The notes under the pieces were generated by a model, which did no database searches, was not told the DNA's origin, and was given only the letters and a program-made list of their open reading frames with translations. 31,585 bases of DNA from an uncultured Oscillospiraceae bacterium (lineage in GTDB: Bacteria; Bacillota; Clostridia; Oscillospirales; Oscillospiraceae): the NCBI GenBank assembly GCA_934597535.1, contig CAKTRT010000011.1, positions 1 through 31,585 of the forward strand. The letters are read 5' to 3'. Position numbers and translations under genes: made by a program. Each line of letters opens with the position of its first letter. Positions within the stretch are counted from its first letter, which is position 1. Below are positions 17,440 through 25,202 of the stretch, one piece after another.

Positions 17440-18237
17440 CTATCGCTCCGGCTGAGTGTTGGTGCGGCAGGGAACGGACACGGCAAGATCCTGCCCGTTT
17501 ACGGCAACGTGCCGCACGGCGACAGTCACACCATAGAGCGCAGAGAGCAGCTCTTCGCGCAGCACCTCGTCCGGTTTCCCATCGTCGAGCAGCGCGCCGC
17601 TTTGCATTGCGAGCGCGCGTGTGGCATAACGAAAGGCATGATTCGGCTCGTGGGTGGAGAAGATGACGGTGTAGCCGCTTTTTCCCAGCTTCTCAATGCG
17701 TTCCATCACGCGAAAGCTGTTGCCGTAATCCAAATTTGCCGTCGGCTCATCCATAATGAGCACGTGCGCATCCTGCACCAGCGCGCGCGCCAACAGCATC
17801 AGCTGCCGTTCGCCGCCGCTGATCTGGCGGCTGCCTCGATCGGCAAGATGCGCGATGCCGAGCTCTTCAAGCGTCTGCATCACACGGGCGTGCTCCGCCG
17901 CGCCCGGAGAATCCAGCGTGCCAAGCTTGGCTGTGACGCCCATCAGCACGCTGTCGCGTACGGTGTAGTTGAAAGCGGGAGAGTAGGATTGGGGGATATA
18001 GGCGATCTCGCGTGCCAGTGCGCGGCGGGATAATGTGCCGATGGCCTGCTCGTTGACCAGCACCTCGCCGTCCGATGGCCGCAGGAAGCCAAGCAGGCAA
18101 CGCAGCAGCGTCGATTTACCGACCCCGTTTGGCCCCAGCAGGGCAATGACCTCACCGCTGCCGGCGGAAAAGCTGATGCTGCGCAGTACCGGCGCACCGC
18201 CATAAGAGAAAGAAAGCCCGCGTGCTTCAATCGCCAT
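17440..18237 (-). CDS. ABC transporter ATPase, FecE/FepC type (iron-chelate or cobalamin-like uptake)
   Basis: The ATG at 18237 has AGGGGG upstream. An ORF extension to 18288 lies inside the permease gene and lacks a ribosome site. The 265-residue protein shows Walker A GPNGVGKST (35-43), a Q-loop Gln at 83, signature ISGGERQ (139-145), Walker B LIMDEP (160-165) and H-loop His196. The sequence 'ARGLSFSYGGAPVLRSISF' matches the FecE/BtuD subfamily. It energises import through the FecCD-type permease encoded just upstream, whose stop codon it overlaps by 11 bases, implying translational coupling. The substrate is probably an Fe(III)-siderophore, haem or a corrinoid. Sequence alone does not decide. 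Confidence 0.94.
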   Translation of the reverse strand: MAIEARGLSFSYGGAPVLRSISFSAGSGEVIALLGPNGVGKSTLLRCLLGFLRPSDGEVLVNEQAIGTLSRRALAREIAYIPQSYSPAFNYTVRDSVLMGVTAKLGTLDSPGAAEHARVMQTLEELGIAHLADRGSRQISGGERQLMLLARALVQDAHVLIMDEPTANLDYGNSFRVMERIEKLGKSGYTVIFSTHEPNHAFRYATRALAMQSGALLDDGKPDEVLREELLSALYGVTVAVRHVAVNGQDLAVSVPCRTNTQPER

Positions 18238-19306
18238 GATCTTTTCCCCCTGATAAGATGAGATACAGAAACACCGGCGCGCCCACAAAGCTCGTCAGGA
18301 TGCCGAGCGGGATCTCGCTTGTGGCCATTGTGCGCGCCAGATCATCCACCAGCATCAGGAATGCGCCGCCGAGCAGGGCGGAGGCGGGCAGAAGCCGGCG
18401 GTAATCATAACCGAAGATCATTCGGCAGAAATGGGGAATGATCAGCCCTACCCAGCCGATCATACCGCTGATGGAAACGCTCGCCGCAGTCATCAGCGTG
18501 GCGCAGAAAATGACCAGCAGACGCAGCCGCCGCGTATCCACGCCCATGCTGCGCGCTTCGGCTTCGCTGAGCGTCAGAAGGTTGATGCGCCAGCGGAGCA
18601 GCAGTAGCGGGACAAGCCCCAGCAGGATCGGCAGCGCGGCGAAGCGTACGTCGCGTCCACGCACGCTTGTGAGCGAACCCATCAGCCAGTAGGTGATGGC
18701 GGGCAGCTGGCTCTCGGTGTCGGCCAGCAGCTTGATCAGCGATGTGCCGGAGGTGAAGAGCGAGGAGATCATCATGCCTGCGAGCACCATCGAAAGCGTC
18801 ATATCCATGCGGCTGCGGCGGCTGATAAGATAGGCCAGCAGCACTGCAAGCAGGCCGAAGAGAAACGCGCTGCACGTTACGGCAAAGTAGTTCATCGACA
18901 GCAGCAGCGCAAGCGCCGCACCGAAGCCGGCGCCGGTCGATGCGCCAAGCAGATCCGGCGAGACCATGGGGTTGCGGAACATGCCCTGATAGGAGACGCC
19001 CGCCACGCTCAGCGCCGCGCCGATGAGTGCAGCGGCAAGGATGCGGGGAAGACGCACGTTGAGCACCACCGCAGCCTCTGCGCTTGTCCAGAAAGGGGTG
19101 ATCCCCCAGTGGATGTCTATAAAGTGAAAATGGTTGACAGCAGCTGTTACACCTTGTAGAAAGCCGTCCAGCAGAATGCAGATCGTCTTGCCTGCGCTTA
19201 CAGAATAGCGCCCGGTGACAAAGGAGAGGAGAAAGACCAGCAGAAACAGCGCGGCAAGAAGCCCGAAATGCCGACGTTCGCGAGCAGAAGATGCTTGATG
19301 ATCCAT
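18227..19306 (-). CDS. FecCD-family ABC importer permease
   Basis: The ATG at 19306 follows AAAGGAGG at good spacing. The longer frame to 19390 runs across the promoter and is rejected. The product has 359 residues and about ten hydrophobic helices. FecCD hallmarks are present: 'LRLPRILAA'-like 'VRLPRILAAALIGAALSVAG', 'MFRNPMVSPDLLGASTGAG', 'SISGMIGWVGLIIPHFCRMI' and the closing 'EIPLGILTSFVGAPVFLYLI'. It forms the membrane channel for a chelated metal or corrinoid, probably as a homodimer because only one permease gene is present. The binding-protein gene is transcribed divergently 194 bases away, and the region between carries matching promoters and operator-like sequences. Confidence 0.95.
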   Translation of the reverse strand: MDHQASSARERRHFGLLAALFLLVFLLSFVTGRYSVSAGKTICILLDGFLQGVTAAVNHFHFIDIHWGITPFWTSAEAAVVLNVRLPRILAAALIGAALSVAGVSYQGMFRNPMVSPDLLGASTGAGFGAALALLLSMNYFAVTCSAFLFGLLAVLLAYLISRRSRMDMTLSMVLAGMMISSLFTSGTSLIKLLADTESQLPAITYWLMGSLTSVRGRDVRFAALPILLGLVPLLLLRWRINLLTLSEAEARSMGVDTRRLRLLVIFCATLMTAASVSISGMIGWVGLIIPHFCRMIFGYDYRRLLPASALLGGAFLMLVDDLARTMATSEIPLGILTSFVGAPVFLYLILSGGKDHGD

Positions 19307-19330
19307 ACGTCCTCCTTTCCCGCCCGTGCG

Positions 19331-19356
19331 TTGTTCTCTGTAGGGATAACGATAAT
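19331..19356. promoter_or_regulatory. Candidate metal-regulator operator upstream of the permease gene
   Basis: TTGTTCTC at 19331 followed by GATAAC GATAAT (19345-19356) resembles tandem hexamers of a Fur box. It sits at the expected transcription start of the minus promoter. It also resembles the inverted repeat at 19466-19485 in front of the binding-protein gene. Confidence 0.5.
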
Positions 19357-19361
19357 AAAAA

Positions 19362-19390
19362 AGGTTACCACGCTGCGCGCCCCGCGTCAA
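19362..19390 (-). promoter_or_regulatory. Promoter of the permease/ATPase operon
   Basis: On the minus strand TTGACG (19385-19390), a 17-base spacer and TAACCT (19362-19367) lie 56 bases before the permease start. Confidence 0.6.
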
Positions 19391-19438
19391 GAAAAAAGCA
19401 GAAAATACAAAAAATGCAAAAAACGGGCAGATGCCTGC

Positions 19439-19467
19439 TTGACAGTGCGCATTTGCTGTGTTACATT
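19439..19467 (+). promoter_or_regulatory. Promoter of the binding-protein gene
   Basis: A perfect TTGACA (19439-19444) is followed after 17 bases by TACATT (19462-19467). The ATG is at 19501. Confidence 0.8.
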
Positions 19468-19485
19468 ATTCTCAACAGAGAATAA
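19466..19485. promoter_or_regulatory. Operator-like perfect inverted repeat at the binding-protein promoter
   Basis: TTATTCTC and GAGAATAA (8 bp each) flank AACA. The site overlaps the -10 box and the probable start of transcription, a position suited to repression. Confidence 0.6.
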
Positions 19486-19500
19486 CGAATGGAGGATGAC

Positions 19501-20577
19501 ATGAAACGGTTTTTATCACTCTTTCTGGCCTGCGCGATGCTGCTGTGCCTGCTTTCCGGCTGCGGGAGCGGGACGGCGCAGAGCGGCGATGAGACGGTTG
19601 CCTTTACGGATTCCCTCGGCCGCACGGTGCAGCTGCCGAAGGAGCTGACGCGCATCGCGCCCAGCGGCGCAGTGGCAACGATGATCCTGGCAACCGTTGC
19701 GCCGGAATATATGGTGAGCGTCAGCTCCAAACCGACAGCGGAACAGCTTTCCTATTTGCCGCAGGAGCTTGTCTCGCTTCCGGAAACGGGACAGATGTAC
19801 GGCAGCAAAAGCACGCTGAATCTTGAAACGCTGATCTCCTGTGATGCGCAGGTCGTGATCGACCTTGGTGACCGGAAGGAGAATATGGAAGACGATCTCG
19901 ACGCGCTGCAGCAGCAGATCGGCATTCCGGTCATTTTTCTGGAGGCGGATGTTGTCCACATGGAGGAGATGTACCGCACGCTTGGCTCTATTCTCTCCGG
20001 CAAGGAGGAGCGCGGCGGCGCGCTTGCGGACTTCGCGGCGGAGACGATCGCCATGGCGGCGGAAAACCGCGAGAGGGTCACGGATGCTGAACGTGTGCGC
20101 GTGATGTACACCTCCGGCGTATCGGGGCTTGATACGAATGCCGAAGGCTCAACGCAGGCACAGGTGCTTACTCTCGTTGGGGCGGACAATGCGATCGTTG
20201 TGCCGGAGGTGTCAAACCGCGGCGGCGGCAATACCATCAATTTAGAGCAGCTTTATAGCTTCGATCCTGATGTGATCCTGTTTTCCGCCGGCAGCATTTA
20301 TGCCGGCGCTGCGAATGACCCTGCATGGGCGCAGCTTTCCGCTATTCAAAGCGGGCGCTATTACGAGATCCCTGCCATGCCGTATAACTGGATGTCCAAC
20401 CCGCCGTCGATCAATATGCTGCTGGGCGTATGGTGGCTGGGAAATCTTCTCTACCCACAGTATTACAGCTATGATATGACAGAGAAGGCGCAGGAGATCT
20501 TTGCGCTCCTGTGGGATCACGACCTTACAGACGGGGAAGCGGGCGCGATGCTTGCCGGTTCCATGCTCGTGGACTGA
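19501..20577 (+). CDS. Substrate-binding lipoprotein of the FecCD-type ABC importer
   Basis: The ATG at 19501 is chosen because GGAGG lies 5-6 bases upstream. The ATG at 19489 would overlap that site. The 358-residue protein has a lipoprotein signal peptide with lipobox LSGC (Cys21), so it is tethered to the outer face of the membrane. The rest fits the periplasmic-binding-protein type 2 family (PF01497): 'VAFTDSLGRTVQLPKELTRIAPSGA' at the N-terminus, 'LNLETLISCDAQVVIDLG' and 'INLEQLYSFDPDVILFSAG' in the two lobes. It captures the iron chelate or corrinoid and delivers it to the permease/ATPase pair encoded divergently. Separate promoters for the two units with look-alike operator sites suggest joint control by one metal-responsive repressor. 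Confidence 0.93.
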   Translation: MKRFLSLFLACAMLLCLLSGCGSGTAQSGDETVAFTDSLGRTVQLPKELTRIAPSGAVATMILATVAPEYMVSVSSKPTAEQLSYLPQELVSLPETGQMYGSKSTLNLETLISCDAQVVIDLGDRKENMEDDLDALQQQIGIPVIFLEADVVHMEEMYRTLGSILSGKEERGGALADFAAETIAMAAENRERVTDAERVRVMYTSGVSGLDTNAEGSTQAQVLTLVGADNAIVVPEVSNRGGGNTINLEQLYSFDPDVILFSAGSIYAGAANDPAWAQLSAIQSGRYYEIPAMPYNWMSNPPSINMLLGVWWLGNLLYPQYYSYDMTEKAQEIFALLWDHDLTDGEAGAMLAGSMLVD

Positions 20578-20670
20578 TGCCGGTAATACGCAAGGCCGGC
20601 GCTGCTTATCTGCACGATGCTCCAGTGTTATTACGCGAGCCTTGCCAAGTCCAGGAAGACCTGCACTGAA

Positions 20671-20705
20671 AAGGGGAGGCCGCAGCTTTCGCTGCGGCCT
20701 CCCTT
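20671..20705. terminator. Bidirectional terminator between binding-protein and GNAT genes
   Basis: The 12-bp stem GGGAGGCCGCAG/CTGCGGCCTCCC (20674-20703) has a CTTTCG loop. It has T-rich flanks on both strands and lies between convergent genes. Confidence 0.88.
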
Positions 20706-20719
20706 CTTTGCTTTGCTTT

Positions 20720-21337
20720 TTAGATCGCACTGTGTCGGGCAAGGATATCTGCGATCAGAGCGGCATCGAGCGCGGGGAAGGGGAGGACCGCCCCGGGCTG
20801 CGCAGGATGCGCGGCAAGGAGCTTTTCCGCCCAGACCATGTTGTACCAACGGCCGAATTTGTAGCCGCAGCGTTCAAACACGCCGATGCGCCGAAAGCCC
20901 AGATGCTCGTGGAAACGGATGCTGTTGTCTGTCAGGTATTCATCCGGCACGATGGGTTCGCCGATGCAGGCGTAGAGATTATAGATCCGCATTGCGAGCG
21001 ACAGCTCCTCAAGCGCAGCGTAGAGGTTCTTGCCCAGTCCGCTGCGGCGCAGCTCCCTGTCGATGTAGATCGTTGTTTCGGCGCTGTGGTCGTAGGACTC
21101 GCGCGCGATGAAGGTATGGGTATAGGCGTAGCCGAGCAGCCGCCCGGACGCATCCTCGGCGGCAAGGTACGGGTACTTTTGCAGCACATTTTCAATGCGT
21201 GAACGGAACTCGCCGAGCGATGGTACGTCGTATTCAAACGAGATCGCCGTTTCCTCCACATAGGGGGCATAGATGCTGAGAAGCTGCTGCGCATCGCCCG
21301 ACGTAACGGTGCGGAGACGAAATTTGATCGTGTTCAT
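20720..21337 (-). CDS. GNAT acetyltransferase, phosphinothricin-acetyltransferase-like
   Basis: The 205-residue product fits the GNAT fold of the PAT/Acetyltransf_4 type. The N-terminal strand 'FRLRTVTSGDAQQLLSIYAPYVEET.ISFEY', the acetyl-CoA loop 'RRSGLGKNLY', and the C-terminal 'NSIRFHEHLGFRRIGVFERCGYKFGRWYNMVW' are all typical. Members N-acetylate glutamate-analogue toxins, methionine derivatives or other small amines; the substrate here is unknown. The ATG overlaps the stop of the upstream MATE gene by four bases (ATGA), so the two are translated together. Pairing an acetyltransferase with an exporter would suit detoxification of the same compound, but this is inference. Confidence 0.92.
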   Translation of the reverse strand: MNTIKFRLRTVTSGDAQQLLSIYAPYVEETAISFEYDVPSLGEFRSRIENVLQKYPYLAAEDASGRLLGYAYTHTFIARESYDHSAETTIYIDRELRRSGLGKNLYAALEELSLAMRIYNLYACIGEPIVPDEYLTDNSIRFHEHLGFRRIGVFERCGYKFGRWYNMVWAEKLLAAHPAQPGAVLPFPALDAALIADILARHSAI

Positions 21338-22710
21338 CTGCGATGCCTTTCAAAGCCGTGCACCCAATCGGACTTGAGGTAGTAAATGAGGTAGATGGTC
21401 GAGCTGATGGCCCATGTGATGGGATACGCCCAGTAGATATAGCCGATCTCGCCGATGAAATGGACAACAAGCATGATATAGATGATGCGGATGACGCACC
21501 AGACTGAGAGCATGATTATCATCGGCACGACCGCGCGGCCTGCGCCGCGGCAGACCGCCGCGATGGAGTGCGAGAACGCCAGCAGGCAGTAGAACAGCGC
21601 GACCGTGTGCGCCTGCTGTACACCGAGGGCGATGACACCGGGGGTCTTGTCAAATACGCCGATCAGCTGCGGTGCAAAGAGATAATAACACAGTCCGATC
21701 AGCTCCGCCATGATGACGGCGACAAGAATGCAGAAGCGCGCGCCGCGCTTGGCGCGGTCATACTGCCGGGCGCCGAGGTTTTGACCAACAAATGTGGTGC
21801 ATGCCATCGTGAAGCTCGTGATGGGCAGGAAGGCGAAGCCTTCGACCTTGCAGTGTGCGCCGTAGGCGGCCATGGCCATCATGCCGAAGGAGTTGATCTG
21901 TGACTGCACGATGACGTTGGCAAGGCCGATGACGCAGTTCTGAATGCCGGAGGGAAGACCGTAGCGCACGATCTCGCGCAGCATGTCACCATGCAGGCGG
22001 ATGCTGCGCAGCGTGACGGTGTAAACTTCGCCCTTGTGCAGAAGGTGCCGCAGGCAGAGAAGGAAGCTGACGGTCTGGGAGATGACCGTCGCCACCGCGG
22101 CGGACCATACGCCCCAGCCAAGAAGGCCAATGAAGAGCAGATCGAGCGCAATATTCGTCAGCGATGAGATGACGAGGTAGTGCAGGGGCCTGCGGCTGTC
22201 GCCGAGCGCGTTGAGCGCGCCTGCGCACATATTGTACAGCACCGTCGCCAGCACGCCGAGGAAGTAATAGCGGAAGTACTCCACCGCCTGCGGCATGACC
22301 TGCGCGTCTGTATTCATCCAGACGAGAAACGTCGGCGTCAGCAGCACGCCAACAAGCGTCAATCCAGCGCCGGCAACGATGCCGAAGGCGAGATTTGTAT
22401 GGATGGCGCGCGAGACGCTTTCATAGTCGCCGGCGCCGAAGTACTTGGAAATGGCGACGCCTGCACCCATTGATGTGCCGATGAAAAGGCTTGTGAGCAG
22501 CATAATGAGCGTGCCGGACGAACTGACGGCGGCAAAGGCGTTCGTCCCCAGAAATTTGCCCACGATGAACACGTCGGCCGTGCTGTAGAGCTGCTGGAAG
22601 ACCTGACTGATGAAGATGGGCAGCGCGAAGCGCAAAATGAGCGGGATAGGATTCCCTTCGGTCATATTGCGCACGGTCTGCCCGGGCTTTGCAACGGCGG
22701 GCTGCGGCAT
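21334..22710 (-). CDS. MATE-family efflux transporter (second copy)
   Basis: The ATG at 22710 lies after a GAGGG ribosome site at normal spacing. Codons upstream in this frame cover a hairpin and look untranslated. The 458-residue protein has MATE features: 'NPIPLILRFALPIFISQVFQQLYSTADVFIVGKFLG' in helix 1, 'GAGVAISKYFGAGD', 'LNALGDSRRPLHYLV', 'GLPSGIQN' opening the second half and 'CTTFVGQNLGARQYDRAK'. It differs clearly from the MATE protein at 15981-17372, so they are not a recent duplication. It is followed by a GNAT gene in a four-base overlap. Its leader, between a strong promoter and the ATG, contains an intrinsic terminator and other hairpins, which suggests conditional expression. 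Confidence 0.94.
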   Translation of the reverse strand: MPQPAVAKPGQTVRNMTEGNPIPLILRFALPIFISQVFQQLYSTADVFIVGKFLGTNAFAAVSSSGTLIMLLTSLFIGTSMGAGVAISKYFGAGDYESVSRAIHTNLAFGIVAGAGLTLVGVLLTPTFLVWMNTDAQVMPQAVEYFRYYFLGVLATVLYNMCAGALNALGDSRRPLHYLVISSLTNIALDLLFIGLLGWGVWSAAVATVISQTVSFLLCLRHLLHKGEVYTVTLRSIRLHGDMLREIVRYGLPSGIQNCVIGLANVIVQSQINSFGMMAMAAYGAHCKVEGFAFLPITSFTMACTTFVGQNLGARQYDRAKRGARFCILVAVIMAELIGLCYYLFAPQLIGVFDKTPGVIALGVQQAHTVALFYCLLAFSHSIAAVCRGAGRAVVPMIIMLSVWCVIRIIYIMLVVHFIGEIGYIYWAYPITWAISSTIYLIYYLKSDWVHGFERHRR

Positions 22711-22729
22711 GAGATCCCTCGCTTTCTTT

Positions 22730-22762
22730 TTTTGCCCGCACGGCAAAAGCGCGCGGGCAAAA
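22730..22762 (-). repeat. Hairpin just before the MATE ribosome site
   Basis: TTTTGCCCGC (22730-22739) and GCGGGCAAAA (22753-22762) pair over 10 bp. On the mRNA the stem ends about 10 bases before the ribosome site and is followed by an A-rich stretch. Confidence 0.65.
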
Positions 22763-22768
22763 TGGCGG

Positions 22769-22803
22769 AAAAAGGAAAAGCGCCGCAAAAACGGTGCTTT
22801 TCC
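22769..22803 (-). terminator. Terminator after spoIIM-like gene, also inside the MATE leader
   Basis: GGAAAAGC (22774-22781) pairs with GCTTTTCC (22796-22803), with CCG/CGG pairing continuing inside. On the minus strand the stem runs into TTTTTCC. It ends the gltX-spoIIM transcript, but it also lies downstream of the promoter at 22856-22884. Confidence 0.8.
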
Positions 22804-22855
22804 TGTGATATCCGGTCGGATATGCAGTCAAAGACTGTCGTATCGTTACGAAGTT

Positions 22856-22884
22856 ATTATATAGAGCTTTTTGCCGAAAGTCAA
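22856..22884 (-). promoter_or_regulatory. Strong sigma-A promoter for the second MATE gene
   Basis: On the minus strand TTGACT (22879-22884), a 17-base spacer and a perfect TATAAT (22856-22861) follow immediately after the spoIIM-like stop codon. Transcription should start near 22849, leaving a leader of about 140 bases. Confidence 0.85.
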
Positions 22885-23496
22885 CTACATCACAGCGCCG
22901 AGCAGCAGCGGTGTAATGTAGGTCTCCACGAACGCTGCGATCAGCAGCAGCGGGACGACCGCAAAAAGAAAGATGCGCAGGCAATCCAGTATCCGGGGGA
23001 AAAGGGACACGGCGCCGTCTTTTTTGCACAGCCGGTCAGTCCCTGTGCGGCAGAGCAGCAGTCCCATCGCGCAGGAAAGGATGAGCGCCGTCAGTTCAAA
23101 AATGCCGTGCGGCAGGACGCCGAGAGCATACACGCCAAGGCCGATGCCCTGTTTCTGGTACATTGCCGCGAATACGCCCAACAGCAGCGCGTTCGTGCCG
23201 AGCGCGAGCGCACTGAACGGCAGAAACGGGATCAGCCCATAGAGCATCGAGAGGAGAGAGGCGGTGACATTGTTGAAAAACAGCGTTCCCATCAGCTGCC
23301 TCTGCGGTACGTCGCCGGTCAGTCCAAGTTCTTCGAGCTGCGAAACGAAGCGCGTGAAAGTCTCCTGCGCGAGCGAGGGGAAGACCAGCGCTCCGCAAAA
23401 GCCCAGCAGCGTAAGAATGCCAAACGCGGCGGCGGTATGCAGAAATTCCTGCCGGAGCACACCGCCGCCCAGCGTGGGACAGCAGCGGTCGATCAT
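22885..23496 (-). CDS. SpoIIM-family (DUF95-type) membrane protein
   Basis: The ATG at 23496 overlaps the gltX stop as ATGA, so the longer frame reaching 23619 inside gltX is a shadow extension. The 203-residue protein has about five hydrophobic helices (near 18-40, 75-90, 95-112, 120-145, 175-200). It carries the family's hallmark 'FFNNV' in the second helix region and 'LGVLPHGIFELTALILSCAMG' near the end. In Bacillus SpoIIM is part of the SpoIIDMP complex that drives engulfment during sporulation. Many clostridial homologues are of unknown role and found outside sporulation clusters. No spoIID or spoIIP is nearby. Being coupled to gltX suggests housekeeping expression, so the SpoIIM name describes the fold and not a proven sporulation role. 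Confidence 0.87.
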   Translation of the reverse strand: MIDRCCPTLGGGVLRQEFLHTAAAFGILTLLGFCGALVFPSLAQETFTRFVSQLEELGLTGDVPQRQLMGTLFFNNVTASLLSMLYGLIPFLPFSALALGTNALLLGVFAAMYQKQGIGLGVYALGVLPHGIFELTALILSCAMGLLLCRTGTDRLCKKDGAVSLFPRILDCLRIFLFAVVPLLLIAAFVETYITPLLLGAVM

Positions 23497-24980
23497 GAAA
23501 GCTTGTCGATACCGGCCTTGACGCGCTTGATCGTCTCCTCGCGGCCGAGAATGTGACAGATCTCGACTGCGCCGCCGGGCGTGACGAGCTTGCCCGCAAC
23601 GGCGATGCGCAGCGGCCACATGAGCGTCGCGTTCTTCACGCCGAGCTCCTCGGCGAATGAGACGAGCATGTCATGGATGGCATCATTCGTCCACTCGGGA
23701 AGGCTCTCGAGCTTGGGCAGGACCTTATTGAGCATGTCGAGCGAGACCTGGCTGTTGGTCTTGGACTTCTTGTTCGTGTAGAACTCAACGCCGTAATCGG
23801 GAAGAGCATCGAAGAAGTCGACCTTTTCGGGAATGTCGGTGAGCTTTTCGCAGCGGGCCTGCAGGAGAGCTGCGATCTCGGAAGCGGAATACGCCGGATT
23901 CTTCACACTCTCGTGGATGTAAGGCTTGGCGACTTTACAGAACTCCTCCGGCGGGAGGTTGCGCAGGTAGTTGGCGTTGAAATAGGTGAGCTTTTCAATG
24001 TCGAAGATGGCAGGGGACTTGGAGATGCCGCCGATGTCGAACGCCCCCACCAGCTCGTCGAGCGTGAAGAACTCCTGCTCGCTCTGCTCGCCGCGCGGCG
24101 ACCAGCCGAGCAGCGCCACATAGTTGAGGATGGCGGGCGTCAGGTAGCCCTGCGCCTTGAGGTCTTCATAGCTCGGGTCGCCGTTGCGTTTACTCATCTT
24201 ATGCTGCGCGTCGCGCATGACGGGGGAGCAGTGCACGTAGGTCGGCACCTCCCAGCCGAAGCCCTCGTAGAGGAGGTTGTACTTCGGGGCGGAGGAGAGA
24301 TATTCGCTGCCGCGCACGACATGGGTGATGCCCATGAGGTGGTCGTCGATGACGTTGGCAAAGTTGTAGGTCGGCAGACCGTCGCGCTTCAAGAGCACCT
24401 GGTCATCGAGCGTTTTATTTTCCACCGTGATGTCGCCAAAGCTTGCATCGTGGAAGGTCGTGGTGCCGTCCTTCGGGATACGCTGGCGAATGACGTAAGG
24501 CTCGCCGGCGGCGACGCGCGCCTTGGCTTCTTCGAGCGGCAGGTCGCGGCAGGGATCGTCCGCGCGGTCAAATTCGCCGCTATCCTCCTCGCTCTCGGCC
24601 TTTTCGCAGAAGCAGTAGTAGGCGTGGCCGCGCTCGACTAAAAGCTCGGCGTACCTGCCGTAGGTGTCGCGGCGCTCGCTCTGGATATACGGGGCGACGG
24701 GGCCGCCGACGTCGGGGCCTTCGTCGTGGGAAAGGCCGCATTCCGCCATCGTGCGGTAGATGACGTCCGTTGCGCCCTCGACGAGACGCCCCTGGTCGGT
24801 ATCCTCAATGCGGAGAATGAAGGTGCCGCCGGCGTGGCGGGCGATGAGATAGGTGTAGAGCGCGGTGCGCAGGTTGCCCACGTGCATATAGCCCGTGGGG
24901 GAGGGAGCGAAGCGCGTGCGCACCTTACCGTGCGGGATCTTCGCTTCCATTTCCTCAAAATACTTCATGTCGATGGACAT
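23493..24980 (-). CDS. gltX: Glutamyl-tRNA synthetase
   Basis: The start at 24980 follows AGGAGG with good spacing. The 495-residue class I synthetase charges tRNA-Glu (and in many Firmicutes also tRNA-Gln, later amidated). The HIGH-type motif is 'FAPSPTGYMHVGNLRTAL' near residues 24-41. The 'RIEDTDQGR' segment and the KMSKR loop 'HKMSKRNGD' are both intact. The C-terminal anticodon-binding region is of normal length. The gene has its own sigma-A promoter and shares its stop with the spoIIM-like gene. No T-box leader is seen. It is divergent from trpS. Confidence 0.97.
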   Translation of the reverse strand: MSIDMKYFEEMEAKIPHGKVRTRFAPSPTGYMHVGNLRTALYTYLIARHAGGTFILRIEDTDQGRLVEGATDVIYRTMAECGLSHDEGPDVGGPVAPYIQSERRDTYGRYAELLVERGHAYYCFCEKAESEEDSGEFDRADDPCRDLPLEEAKARVAAGEPYVIRQRIPKDGTTTFHDASFGDITVENKTLDDQVLLKRDGLPTYNFANVIDDHLMGITHVVRGSEYLSSAPKYNLLYEGFGWEVPTYVHCSPVMRDAQHKMSKRNGDPSYEDLKAQGYLTPAILNYVALLGWSPRGEQSEQEFFTLDELVGAFDIGGISKSPAIFDIEKLTYFNANYLRNLPPEEFCKVAKPYIHESVKNPAYSASEIAALLQARCEKLTDIPEKVDFFDALPDYGVEFYTNKKSKTNSQVSLDMLNKVLPKLESLPEWTNDAIHDMLVSFAEELGVKNATLMWPLRIAVAGKLVTPGGAVEICHILGREETIKRVKAGIDKLS

Positions 24981-25018
24981 AGGTGACCTCCTGAAGTGAA
25001 ATCAAAATCAGATACATT

Positions 25019-25047
25019 ATTACACCATATTTTCGCTGAAAAGTCAA
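25019..25047 (-). promoter_or_regulatory. Promoter of gltX
   Basis: On the minus strand TTGACT (25042-25047), a 17-base spacer and TGTAAT (25019-25024) lie about 40 bases before the gltX ATG. Confidence 0.8.
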
Positions 25048-25093
25048 CGAAAGGGCACTGTACTTTTTGCAGTGAGAATATCCGCTTCCATGC

Positions 25094-25122
25094 TTGTATT
25101 TTGATGGGCGGTATGGTAACAT
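25094..25122 (+). promoter_or_regulatory. Probable promoter of the trpS-tagO-mnaA operon
   Basis: TTGTAT (25094-25099), a 17-base spacer and TAACAT (25117-25122) are found about 80 bases before the trpS start. The match is moderate. Confidence 0.5.
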
Positions 25123-25202
25123 AACAAATTGGGTCGATAGCTGCGCCAAAACGGCGCAATTCGAGATAAAATGAGAAAAACAAAAAGATCGGAGAAAAAA
25201 CG

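Noticed and set aside
15954..17486. 510-codon minus-strand frame over the first MATE gene
   Set aside because: His/Gln/Arg-rich translation antisense to a clear transporter, and it runs through a terminator.
19307..19500. Cobalamin riboswitch upstream of the ABC importer
   Set aside because: No B12-box and the leaders are too short on both strands.
22804..22850. Guanidine-II (mini-ykkC) riboswitch in the MATE leader
   Set aside because: Two small hairpins are present, but their loops are not ACGR.
22732..23556. 274-codon plus-strand frame across the spoIIM-like gene
   Set aside because: Gln/Arg/Glu-rich shadow that crosses a promoter and terminator.
24981..25202. T-box leader for trpS or gltX
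   Set aside because: The conserved T-box sequence (GGTGGNACCGCG-like) and an associated terminator are absent.
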